Below the pieces are notes generated by a model, which was not told the DNA's origin, did no database searches, and saw only the letters and a list, made by a program, of their open reading frames with translations. 64,000 bases of DNA from Macrotrachela quadricornifera (taxonomy: Eukaryota > Rotifera > Eurotatoria > Philodinida > Philodinidae), in the NCBI GenBank assembly GCA_022393335.1, contig JAJEKB010021111.1:559630-623629 (forward strand). The letters are read 5' to 3'. Shown in pieces: positions 11,033 to 21,381 of the stretch. Position numbers and translations under genes: made by a program. The first letter of the stretch is position 1; every line of letters begins with the position of its first letter.

Positions 11033-11769
11033 GAATTACCTTGAATACGATTTTTCTATTTGCCCAACCTTCAACATCTCATCAGTTAGTTTTGATAGAT
11101 GTTTTTGTTTGATCTAATCGGTACGATAAACACGGGAGTAGATAGGAAGGTTTGGACTGGTGTTAATCATATGTGGTGCAAAAACTTTCGAAATTGATGG
11201 TTATGATGTATCGAAAATTTTTTGATATTTGTGAAACAGTTTAGCAATCTCGTACTTCTCATGCAAATCATGTAAATGGTTTAATAATTGATCAAAAATT
11301 TCATTCAATGAGTCAATTTTATTCAATTCCGATTATTGAGATCGAACCAATGGTGGTATCAATAGGAATCCGGCATGTTTTACTTGTCGGGTTAGTAATA
11401 GTAATACAAGTTTTATAATTTTGAATAGATAAAAGGGCATGTGAAATAGCAATTAGTTTGTAATATTGAAGATTTTGATTCGGATGAAAAATAGCATGTG
11501 ATGAGTGAGATAATGGTTGTCAATATTATTGTCCATAGGAATAGTAACAGTCGATTTCGTTGTATGAACAATAATTTGCTGACTTGGTTGACAGATATCA
11601 ACTGAATATTTTCGGATCTAATTTTGACCTAAAATACAAGATGTAGATACAGATTGTGACACAAGTGCTGTAATGATAGTTATAATATGGCCAATATTAA
11701 TATTGACTTGACCATCCACATGAAGTACCGTATCTTCATCTGCCAATTTGTATTTCTCTTTTGTTTTTC

Positions 11770-12090
11770 AAATGGGATGATGACGAAGTTTAGCTGGTGT
11801 GGATGCATGAATAAAAGTGTGACTTGCAACTGTATCTACAAGACATTCTAAACGAACATTATTCACCGGAACTGTAATGCAACATAACGTGTGATGGATT
11901 TATGTCTTGTACAGAGGAGCTGCCATCCGGCAACTCTGCTTATAATTTTTTGAATATGTGCTGTGTCGGCGGTCAGATACTTTAATACCGCCTTGGTGAC
12001 AATTACGAGCAATGTAGTCTGTTAGTCCACAGTTATAACACTGAAGATTCGATAGGTAGAATCTATCATTTTGATTAAGTGATGATGAAT
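11770..12090 (-). pseudogene. Gag zinc-knuckle and protease remnants
   Basis: On the minus strand near 12010-12045 lies CYNCGLTDYIARNC, a CX2CX4HX4C zinc knuckle in which the His position is Tyr. Further downstream, near 11815-11860, LVDTVASHTFI matches the retropepsin active-site neighbourhood, but the usual DTG/DSG is DTV. Both changes are consistent with decay. No continuous frame spans the region. Confidence 0.65.
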
Positions 12091-12423
12091 ATGATTAATT
12101 ATAATTGGTAGCAGACTTTTGTACAGAATGTGAATTGGACTTAACAGGATATGAATGAGATTGTAGATATGAAGAATCATTGCGATTTGACCAATAAACC
12201 TGTGATGATTTTGCACTTTGCCTGTGTGATTCTCCTTTCCCCATGGATGTATATAATTTTTGAGATGGATGAAATTACATTTGAGATGGTGGCGCCGCAG
12301 GACGAATCTCTTTCGATATCATTGATACTTCTGTTTGGTTTTACTGTAACTCAATCAATTGCTAGATATTTTCCGAATTTTATACCTTGATCAAAAATTC
12401 AGATGTATTAGTAGTTGCATATA

Positions 12424-13406
12424 CTTAGGGCATACCAAAAGTAGTGAGAGTTCCAATTTTTTCTTTCAAAGTAGGCTTTAGAAAATTTTCTTTTTATGTA
12501 GTCTAATAGAGAAAAAAAAGCTCTATCTTTCTATGCTATTTGATTACTATTCATCTAATGTCATAGTAATAAAATTTTCATAAAAACCTTTTCTGTTGAA
12601 ACCTCGCTGGATATTTGAGATCATAATATGTGGAGCGTTTTGTATTCCACTTTGTCGTCGTTTAACAGATTTTATTAGAAAAATAAAATATACCAGAAGA
12701 TGCAGCGGGAAAAGCTCTACAATATATAAACGTTTACTTATTTCATAATTGCATTTCTTTCTTTTCAAAATGAGCAAAACCCCAAGCAACTAAATTTCAA
12801 TGTTACAAAAACAGGATTTTTTTTTGGTAAAAACCATATTCGTGTTTGCCCCTGCCATCTTCTTGTTATTTGATATGCTTATTAGAAAAACAGAATAGAC
12901 TAGAAGATGCACCGTGAAAAGCTCTACAATTTACAGAGAACAACTATAAAAAGATGACATGCGCAAAAGTGAATATGACTTTCACCAAAAAAAAGTCCTG
13001 TTTTTGCAACATCGAAATTTAGTTGCTCGGAGTTTTGCTCATATTGAAAAGAAAGAAATGCATATATGAAATAGGTAGACGTTTGTATATTGTAGAGCTT
13101 TTCACGCTGTATCTTCTGGTATGTTTTGATTTTTTAATATAACCTATTAAAAGACGAGAAAATGGTAAAAAGACAAAATGAAATTCAAAAGTGCTCCACG
13201 CATTATGATCTAAAATAACCAGCGAGCTTTCAACAGAAAAAGTTTTTATGAAAATTTTATTAGTATGACATTAGATGAATAGTAATCAAATAGCATAGAA
13301 AGATAGATCAAAAGACGCTCTATCTTTTTATAAAAAAAAGAAAATTTTTTCGAGCTTTCTGTAAGCAAAAAAAGTACCATTGCCACTACTGTTGGAATGA
13401 CCTAAG
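12424..13406. mobile_element. TA-flanked foldback element inside the right LTR
   Basis: The 983-bp element starts CTTAGGGCATACCAAAAGTA and ends with the near reverse complement (GTTGGAATGACCTAAG). It is flanked by TA on both sides (12422-12423 and 13407-13408), as expected for Tc1/mariner-type insertion. Inverted homology extends inward for hundreds of bases (for example 12475-12620 against 13210-13370, and 12770-12830 against 12985-13045). No transposase frame is present. A fragment of the same family occurs at 40440-40545. Confidence 0.85.
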
Positions 13407-13408
13407 TA

Positions 13409-13649
13409 TCAGAGAAAATCCGAAGATAACAAGGACAAAAAGATGATGGCCAGAAAAGTAGTGAAATAAAATCGCACTCATGAAACAGGTGAGAAAACGA
13501 AGAGAAAAAGAATGGCAGGAAGAATCCATGATCATAGAGAAGGGAAGAGAAAAAGAAAGAAGCGTATGTGAGATTCGAGTCATCGATATATGATGATACA
13601 ACGAAGAAAAGATGGAAAAAAAAGAAAAAAGAATGTCTCGTATCTTAAC
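13409..13649 (-). repeat. 5' LTR fragment of the Gypsy-type element
   Basis: Direct copy of 8081-8309 with scattered substitutions and small indels; ends CTTAACA at 13649. Its inner end is interrupted by the TA-flanked element at 12424-13406. The sequence left of that element (before 12422) does not clearly continue the LTR, so part of it is diverged or deleted. Confidence 0.75.
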
Positions 13650-13849
13650 AACATGTATTCGGAAAGAGCATAAAATTTTGATTCTAACTGACTATTTTTT
13701 GCATTCATGAGTCGTTTCTAAGTGACCTCAAACAGGTCGAATATTTTCTACAAAAAACTTTCGTGACACAGATTATTTTAAAAAAATGTTCGTTTTTACG
13801 AGTTAAGTATAACGGTAGTAGCGTCTTTTATAGAAATCAGCTCTTGAAA

Positions 13850-14310
13850 ATACAATTCGAGTTATTGATAGTTGCAAGTACGATCTGCTTATCATTAAAT
13901 TTTTTACTTCGATTTTTATATGGCTGGTTCTAGTCCATGATTGAACGAATTCCGGTCATTGATATGGTGGAATATAGTCTTTGTCATCATTTTGATTCAA
14001 TAAACCAATATTCTCTGATATTTTTCCTTCTAATAAATGAAAAACAGTTGTATTTTGACCAGTTTCTTCTTCCACAGAATATCAAGGTCAATTGTTATAA
14101 CCAATATTTGTTACGTATGCTAATATTGCATCTGTGTTCAGATATCGAATGAATATTTTTCTTAGAAATATTAATGCTATTTCATTACCATTATATTGAA
14201 CAGGATAAATATGTGGTGCATTATAATAAACTGATAGATACCCATGTCACGAATATCGGATCACTTTTAGCGGTAAATGGTGTTTCACCGATCATATTCC
14301 GATGAGCTAG
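13850..14310 (-). pseudogene. Degenerate coding remnant, family unknown
   Basis: The minus strand reads as protein-like sequence broken by stops. Near 14310 comes AHRNMIGETPFTAKSDPIF, and near 14110-13920 TDAILAYVTNIGYNN, then EEETGQNTTVFHLLEGKI and DDKDYIPPYQ. In-frame stops interrupt it, including TGA codons where a sense codon would fit. I do not recognise the family. The composition is much more protein-like than the surrounding AT-rich DNA, so a dead gene is likelier than chance. Confidence 0.45.
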
Positions 14311-15180
14311 ATATAATAGAAAGAATATGCGTACACAAAACGAAAAAAAAACGATATATATATGTACATGTGCTCATGTTCTGTTTTATTTATTTTGTTT
14401 TTTTTCACTTACTGAAAGATACGAATACATTTTAACGACGTTGAAGTTCAAGTAAACATTTATTTTATTTTTAATATTAACTTTTCATATAAACTGTTTG
14501 GAAATTTGTTAAAATTATTTTTTCTATTTTCATATTTTCTTGAATTTTTGTTTTGAGTGAAATAAAAATTCTATGAATCCAAAAGTATCTGTTCAGTTTT
14601 GCTATACAAACATACAGTAAATATAGGCAAAACGGTATTGTCTAGTTGCACATACCACCATCGATTAACTCCGATTCACCGAATAAAACCATCGGTTTTT
14701 ATCCGGTTTATATTACATGGGTAGATTATATCCTAACGACGAGAAGAATTGACGATAGAATATAAATTTATTGAAATGGCTTCTTCTTCAATGAGTGACA
14801 AAGTATTTGGACTAATTAAGGACATATTCTTTTACTGTAGCCTACTCTTATCAACTAAAGTGGTAATGAAAAGAAGAATGTTAAAAATTATCTGTTATTT
14901 GTTTGATAAGTTATTGCACAATGAAAAGGTAGGTTGAAAGTTTATTTTAGTTTTCTATAGAATGATACATAAACATCGTATTCAAATCCTAAATGCTGTA
15001 ATCGTATTTTAATAAAACTATTTGCGTACCTTAGCAACATGCACATCTTATTTGTCAAGTACATACACTAAACATTTTTATATACAAAAGGAAAAAATTT
15101 TCAGTAAGCGAATATGAAGATAGTTTGATTTTTGATCATGAGCTCCTTTTTATTTTCAAATAAATAATCAGAATACAACA
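14311..15180. other. Intergenic DNA, nothing recognised
   Basis: AT-rich DNA with T and A runs. The small open frame at 14749-14937 has no recognisable feature. This is the 3' flank of the NmrA-like gene. Confidence 0.5.
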
Positions 15181-15210
15181 TAAATAATTCACTGTCATAG
15201 AAATGTTTTT

Positions 15211-16131
15211 TTATTGAAATGCTTTGGCATTCTCTGTTAGCCATTGTTCAAATGTACGTAATGGTCGACCAATAATAATAGCTATTTCTGGAGTTGTCGT
15301 TTCGCATATATCTTTTGAAGGAAACATTGCAAAGTGATAAACTAATGAATGAGGTAGTCCATTACCAGTAAGTGTTTTATAGAAATCTTCTACTGATAAT
15401 TGTTTATATACGATAGATCTTCCTAATACTTTAGAAAGAATAGTTGCACGTTGTTCATTAGTTAATTTTTCAGCACCCATATCATAAACATTTCGATCAT
15501 GTTTTTCTATTGATTCACTTAAAACAACAACAGCACAATCCGAAATATCTTTAGTATCAATCCAAGTTGTTGGTGATGAAGGTAATCCAGAAGAGACAAG
15601 TGTATTTGAATGTTTAATACTATGAATATCATGCATAAAATGATTTGACATGAATGAACCAGGACGAATTACAACTAATGAACGTTGTTCAGAATTTTCA
15701 TCAGCAAGTTTCCATAATTTTTCTTCAGCTGCTGTATGTATATATCCAATAATACCTTTTCTACCATAAGTAGTAACAAAAGCTGAAGAAAGATCAACAA
15801 TTTGTTTAACACCTTGTTCAAAAGCAATCTTAGCAAAAGTTTCTTTTATTTCACTCATTGATGCTGGTTTATTACCAGTAACGGCAACAAGAAGAAAAAG
15901 CCGAGTATGTCCTTGAATTGCTTTTGTAAATACATCAATAGATGAATACGTACCAACGACAAACTTAAGATGACCAGTGTTTACTTCATCTTTAAATAAA
16001 TCTTTAGCTTTCTGTTCATCTCTTACATATGCTGTTGTGTCAATTCCCTTTTTAACAAGACCACGCACAATACCACTACCAATATTACCACTTGCTGCAG
16101 TGACAAACACACGTTCTTTGCTCGACGACAT
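15211..16131 (-). CDS. NmrA-like NAD(P)-binding oxidoreductase (atypical short-chain dehydrogenase)
   Basis: A 306-residue single-exon protein. The N-terminus VFVTAASGNIGSGIVRGL (residues about 8-25) is the glycine-rich dinucleotide-binding loop (GxxGxxG form, T-A-A-S-G-N-I-G) of atypical SDR/NmrA proteins. It is followed by a second strand with TAYVRDEQKA, where an Arg is typical of NADP preference. FLLVAVTGN near residue 80 and VDLSSAF near 112 fit later Rossmann strands, RPGSFMSN near 158 is the substrate-side P-G-x-F-M-x-N motif, and the WIDTKDISDCAVVVL block is typical of the NmrA C-terminal half. Members act as quinone or other NADPH oxidoreductases, or as redox-sensing regulators without catalysis; which applies here cannot be told. 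A decayed inverted copy starts 408 bp upstream (16540-17315). Confidence 0.88.
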   Translation of the reverse strand: MSSSKERVFVTAASGNIGSGIVRGLVKKGIDTTAYVRDEQKAKDLFKDEVNTGHLKFVVGTYSSIDVFTKAIQGHTRLFLLVAVTGNKPASMSEIKETFAKIAFEQGVKQIVDLSSAFVTTYGRKGIIGYIHTAAEEKLWKLADENSEQRSLVVIRPGSFMSNHFMHDIHSIKHSNTLVSSGLPSSPTTWIDTKDISDCAVVVLSESIEKHDRNVYDMGAEKLTNEQRATILSKVLGRSIVYKQLSVEDFYKTLTGNGLPHSLVYHFAMFPSKDICETTTPEIAIIIGRPLRTFEQWLTENAKAFQ

Positions 16132-16539
16132 GTTAACGATCAGAATGAAAAGAAAAATTTTTTTTATGTGTTTTTATAAAGGATAAAATGCAACGCATGA
16201 TGACAAGACAAAAATGCGGGATGGATGTAATTAAAGTACGATCGCGCACGCTTCGTAAAAAACGCGTGGTTAGTCTAAAATAAGAATAAATATTTTTATC
16301 AGTTTCTAACCTATTCATAATTGAATGTATAAAATAGATTTTTATCATTTAAATTGGGATAGTTATAGTCAAATAGTTACAAATTGAAAAATACTTCTAA
16401 ATGCCAAGATTTACGTTTTTTCTTCAAAATGTGTGTCATTGCAGTTTCATTACACGTGTGATTTTTTTTTTATTTTTCTCTCATACCTCGTTGATAAAAA
16501 GGCAAGCAATAGATTAATCTTACTCTTTTTATTATGAAG

Positions 16540-17315
16540 ATGTCGTTGAGTGAAGAACGCGTGTTCGTAATTAGAGTAACTGGAGATATCGGTAGTGGTG
16601 TTGTTCATCGTCTCTATAAAAGTAATTCAAGGATATACTCGGCTTTTCCTTCTCATTACTGGCAATAGTAAGAGACCAGCATCGATGAGTGTAATTAAAA
16701 GGAATTTTGTCAAAATTGCTTTCGAACAAGATGTTTGACAAATTGTTGATCTAACATCAACTTGTGTTAGTACTCATGTCAAGAAAGGTATCATTGGATA
16801 TGGACATATAACAGCGGAAGAAAAACTATGGACACCCGCTGATGAAAATCCTGAACCTTCATTCTGAATTATTCATATCCAATCACTTTATGCATGATGG
16901 CCATAGTATCAAACATTCAATTAAACTTATCTCTTGTGGATTACCTTCATCTACAATGAATTGGATCGATACTAAAGATATTTCTGACTGTGCTGTAATT
17001 ATTTTGAGTGAATCAATAGAAAAACATGATCGTAATGTCTATGAACTGTGTGGTGAAATTTTCAATAATGAACAGCGTGCAGCTATTTTTTCCAAAGTGC
17101 TTGGTAAAACTGTCATATATGAGCAACAATCTATAGAATATTAGTAGGAGACATTAACTGGTATTGGCATGTCTCATTCGGTCGCCTATAATTTTGTATC
17201 AATCTTTACACAGAGTATAGGTGATATTCCTACTCCTCAATTGTCTATTCTAATCAACCGACCATTGTGTACACTGGAGGAATGGCTAAGGAAGAACATC
17301 AAAATATTTCAATAA
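16540..17315 (+). pseudogene. Decayed head-to-head copy of the NmrA-like gene
   Basis: Starts with an ATG and the same glycine-rich opening as its neighbour (VFVIRVTGDIGSGVVHRL), then loses about 55-60 codons by deletion near 16615. Later blocks still match: MSVIKRNFVKIAFEQD, then SNHFMHDGHSIKHS, and SSTMNWIDTKDISDCAV, ending EEWLRKNIKIFQ. Lesions are the internal deletion, an in-frame TGA near 16736, a frameshift near 16850 and a TAG near 17142. The longest surviving frame is 16842-17144. It is clearly a pseudogene from an inverted duplication. Confidence 0.88.
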
Positions 17316-18694
17316 TATCGCTAGAATTCATTTATGTTTGCGAATCTATGACTTTTTAATATAGATTCTCCTTTAGGCCTAGTTTTTCGATTTGATCTAT
17401 ATCTTTCAAGAAAAGCCAGTAGTGTCAAACTCGAAAGTTGAATTCAAATATTCAATATTTTACCTTTCCTCAAACAGTATTTTCCTCACCCTCATTATTT
17501 CTATATCTTTATAGCTGACGCTTCTTGAAGTAGCGTTAATTGTAGAGCGTCTCGGTCTTTATATGACCATAGCCATAATACATAATAAATATATCATATT
17601 GCATATAAAAAATGAAAAGGATCAGAACATATTAAAATTGAAAAAAATTAAAATTTCAACCCGAGTTTGAGATCAAAGTGTTATAATTATAGAAATAATT
17701 CAAAAAGTATAATAGATGGTATTGTTTTCGATAGATATCTAATTACATATAAAAGTTATTTATACTTTGCTATTAAATATTTATGAACAAAGAAGTCTTA
17801 GAAAGATATTCTTAGGCGTTTCTTATGCCGTTTAAATATGCTTTATTGTCTATTTCTTGTACTTGTTTATCCAAGAAAAAAACCTCCGGTTAAAAGCAGC
17901 TATAAAAATAATGTTACTATGTGTAACAATGTTCATTGATTCAATGTCAAAAATTAAGCGTCACCTTGTAGTTCCAGGCAGCCGCGACACTAACTGTTAT
18001 CTCAATTGTGTTGCTCATAAAAATGGCACAACGGATATTGCGACTGGTTGTGAAAGTGCTTACTTTGCAGTATCGACATTAGTAAATTTTCATATTTATC
18101 TAACATTGACTAATGTTGTTTTCTTCTGCCACTTGTCATCATAATAACCGACCACGACTCATCAGCTGGTACCACAGATGACATATTGATTTCAGACTAT
18201 GACACCACTCTCTTCTGTATTTTGGATACACAGTTTAAAAAATCACAGTGCTTAGTTCGACTTGTACGAAAATTTGCCATCATTCTTTGAAGACTGTTAA
18301 TTATTGTGAAAACGATTGTAAAAGTCATATTCTCCTTCAGGACACAAGTATAACATCTTCCAGTAGATACACAGAGCAGCCCGTAATTTTTGATAAAACA
18401 TTTTGTGGAGAAGGGAAGAGAAAATTCATTTACAAAAGGGACACTGCATCTCTATGTCCCGTCCCCGCCGGTATTGGTCTGCTACAAGTTCAAATGTATT
18501 ATGAATATGAATTATTTTGATACTCGAATAGAGAAAGTGATAATATATGAAATGAATTTTTTGAATAGTCGTTTGTATGCGAAAAAGGATAACGTGCATT
18601 GTCTACGCCAAGTAGCTATATCGTCACCGCCGGTGAACTGAATAACCCTCATCTACTGCTGATCAACCGATCGCCTTAATGCTAGTTACTACCA
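17316..18694. other. Intergenic DNA with two small unexplained frames
   Basis: No recognised gene. The frame at 17857-18144 contains a short hydrophobic start (MLLCVTMFID near 17911) followed by a cysteine-containing stretch CYLNCVAHKNGTTDIATGC, which could be part of a small secreted protein. The frame at 18248-18520 also has several cysteines. Neither has a convincing exon structure, so both are left unannotated. Confidence 0.35.
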
Positions 18695-18702
18695 ATACTT
18701 AC

Positions 18703-19824
18703 TAGTGGCGTAACTAGGGTTTCAAGCTGGTATGGGCTCGGTACCGAACTCTTTCTAATTGTATATAACAGTGAAAACGAGTGCCATGGATTAGTGATAT
18801 TTTTAAACAGAGAGAAAGAAAGATTTGATCCAACTAAATCAGAGAAACCGATTGAGATCTGTATACCGGCAGTTGCAACTCTTAATATTCAGATTTAATG
18901 ATTGAACGATGGAACAATAGTTTCTCCGGAAGAGCATCGTACATTTTGTCGATATGGCATAATGTACCGAAACACTCTGATCAGTATAAAAATCATTGAC
19001 AAGCGTTATATGCCCACCCTGTCATCTATTTCACGGTTGGGTATATTCACTCGTTAGCATGGTTTCATTAGTAGCGGGAGCAGTATTCCGGATCGGATAT
19101 CTCCTGATTTTGATATGGCATATACACATCGACTACCCCTGAAACAATATTCTGTGAATTTCCGGAGAAAAACCTGCAGGAAAGAAACCGTTTGCGCTGG
19201 GAACTTCTGAAAAACGCTGAGAATTCGATAACTGTATCAGACTGCTGGTTTTGCCAAGTTCTTGGTGGTTTCGAGCGGAAGTGTAAAAATCTGACTATCG
19301 ATCCGTTTCTTGGATTAGTACTTCCGAGTTCACTGCGCTTTCGAATGTTTTTCTGAAAAATCTAACCTGTACTTCTTGACTTGGGTTCTTTATAGTGGCC
19401 GACAAGTGAGAATTTGTACAACTCTTCTTGAAAGTGTTCAAACTAGACTTATTCAGACAAATACATTGCTAATTTTTGCCTTTCTAACTGAATATTGTAC
19501 TCAGTTTGATGTCGCTGAAGGCATCCGCTGAAGAGATTTTTACTGAGAATGTTACGAGGTTTAAGTAGTCATATGAATTTAATAGAAGCTCGTTCACAAT
19601 GAAATATACTATTTGAATCGAACAGTAATCTTTCAAAACCTTTGACGAATGTAAAATGGAACTAATCTTCATCAGCCGAAATCTTTTTCTGCACATCCTA
19701 GCTCCTTGTAACACAGGACATAACAAGTAGTTATTTTTCACGAAGTCCAAAAATTTCTAGAGGAACTCAGACAGTTGTGGAAGCGACTTAATCCATCCCA
19801 GCCACCGTGGTGGTTGCGCCACTA
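18703..19824. mobile_element. Non-autonomous hAT-like element with perfect 8-bp target duplication
   Basis: The 1122-bp element starts TAGTGGCGTAAC and ends with the complement TAGTGGCGCAAC, giving 12-bp terminal inverted repeats with one mismatch. It is flanked on both sides by ATACTTAC (18695-18702 and 19825-19832). An 8-bp duplication with short TIRs is the hAT signature. Unlike the foldbacks here, the interior is not palindromic and not especially AT-rich. I see no transposase-like frame; 19484-19750 on the minus strand is open for 88 codons but unrecognised. Confidence 0.8.
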
Positions 19825-19988
19825 ATACTTACGCTTATCGTCAATTTTGAATGACAACGGAGGACATGGGAACCACGCTGAATCACCTATTTATGTTTGT
19901 TTTATTTTTCCAATCAAAGAAGCACCGATACACAATGTCTAACAAATCAGCTAGTTTTCGAAATATTCTATATTAACATGATGTAAGA

Positions 19989-20990
19989 CTATTTCTTTTC
20001 TGATAGCTGTGCAACAAGTTGGATTGATTTCTTGAGCTCCTGATGATTCAGCGGCAGCTTAGCCTGACAAATAGTCACAGCTCTTCGTGCATAGTCAAGT
20101 GCTATTTTGCGCTCATCATCTCTTTCAGCGTGCAGCATGGCTAGTCCGTAACACGTTCGAGCAACGAATAGATGATCGTTAGCTAGCAGTGATTCGCGCA
20201 TGTGCAATGCTTCTTTGAAACAATCTAGTGCCTTTTCTCGATCGCCCAGTACATATTTTATTCGACCCATTGTGTCCAGTGATTGTGCGAGACCAGTATA
20301 ATTGAAGGGCGACTTCTGTTTAAATACTTCTAACGCATCCGAGACAACGGTAAGTGCACGCTCGTATTGTTTTTCCTGCCAGTAGGCATAGGCAAGCCGA
20401 TTATAAATAACTCCCAATTCAAAATGATTCTTAGGCAAAAGGCTCTTTTGGATAACCATTGCTCGTATTTGAAGACTTACAGATCGTGCTGATTCACCTA
20501 AATCAGAATAGACATGAGCAAGGGCTGAAAGTGTATTAGCATAGTTGAATTTCTCCTGTGAAAAGTTATGCCGTTGCAATATTTGAGCACACCGGAGATA
20601 CGTGATAGCCTGTTGGTTTTTACCCATGTAATGATAGACGCGTCCCAGTTGATAATAGATAAGAGGACGATGCACATCGTCAGTGGATCTTGCGCGCAAC
20701 TCACGATGGAAGTACTTAATAGATCCAATATAGTCACACTTGGTACAGCTCAAATAGCTGCCGAACAAGATTTTTGGATCATATAAACTTAGCCGTTCGT
20801 GAATATACTTGTTATAGTCTTGATTGATTTTAGCTACTTCTGACGATGGCACCATTCGAATGTGCCAAAGATAATGTTTAGCATCATAGCCTATGTCATT
20901 AATTATGAAAATGGTTCCTAAATCGAAGATCACTTCCTTCTCATCCGGTATAAAGCTTTGATTGGACACATCAGCCACTACGGCGAGACC
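19989..20990 (-). pseudogene. ADP-ribosyltransferase C-terminal part plus TPR repeats
   Basis: About 330 residues. The first 50 (ADVSNQSFIPDEKEVIFDLG, then TIFIINDIGY) match the end of an R-S-E-class mono-ADP-ribosyltransferase domain, with the E-x-E catalytic pair as EKE. From about residue 90 to the end there are roughly five tetratricopeptide repeats of the kinesin-light-chain type, e.g. YYQLGRVYHYMGKNQQAITY, ALAHVYSDLGESARSV, YNRLAYAYWQEKQYERAL, DTMGRIKYVLGDREKALDCF. Proteins with an N-terminal receiver-like domain, an ART domain and TPRs are, as I recall, numerous in bdelloids; ARTs transfer ADP-ribose from NAD+ to protein arginines. The reading frame runs at its upstream end straight into the foldback element 20991-21381, and the first half of the ART fold is not visible upstream. 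I therefore treat the locus as broken although this exon itself is open. Confidence 0.72.
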
Positions 20991-21381
20991 TGGCTGAATT
21001 CCGTGAATTCTGAATCCTTGAGGAATCCATGGAATCCAAAAAGTATCAAAATTGACTATTTACAAAGCCAAAGCAATTCAAAGAATTGAAGAAAATCCAA
21101 GGAAATTAAGGACCTCAAGGAATCTGAAGAAACCAAGGATTCCTTGAATTCTTTCAGCAGTACCTGATTTCCGTAGAATTCTTAAAGATTCAGAATTCGT
21201 GGAATTTAGGTACTGCTAAAAGAGTGCAATAAATCCTTGGATGTCTCTGATTCCTTGAAGTGTCTGACTTCGTTGGATTCTTTAGACTTTTTGACTTAGC
21301 TTGGCTTTGTAAATAGTGAGTTTTGATACTTTTTGAATTCCATAGTTTCCTCAAGGATTCAGAACTCACGGAATGCAGCCA
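20991..21381. mobile_element. Foldback element interrupting the ART domain
   Basis: A 391-bp near-perfect palindrome. It opens TGGCTGAATTCCGTGAATTC and closes with the near reverse complement (CACGGAATGCAGCCA); pairing continues through 21050-21075 against 21290-21320 towards the centre. It is rich in GGATTC/GAATCC words. It abuts the ART exon within a few codons of its conserved part. No target duplication is obvious. Confidence 0.8.

Larger units (their letters stand above)
7983..13649 (-). mobile_element. Degenerate Ty3/Gypsy-type LTR retrotransposon
   Basis: Read on the minus strand the order is 5' LTR (right), gag zinc knuckle, protease remnant, reverse transcriptase, RNase H connection, integrase, polypurine tract, 3' LTR (left). 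This order is diagnostic of the Ty3/Gypsy group. Flanks carry a candidate 5-bp target duplication, ACACG (7978-7982) and ACATG (13650-13654), one mismatch apart. The target was the right arm of a foldback element. All coding parts are interrupted by stops and frameshifts, so it cannot move by itself. The right LTR was later split by the element at 12424-13406. Confidence 0.85.

Noticed and set aside
17857..18520. Possible small cysteine-rich secreted protein
   Set aside because: Some cysteines and a weak hydrophobic start, but no consistent exon structure or recognised fold.
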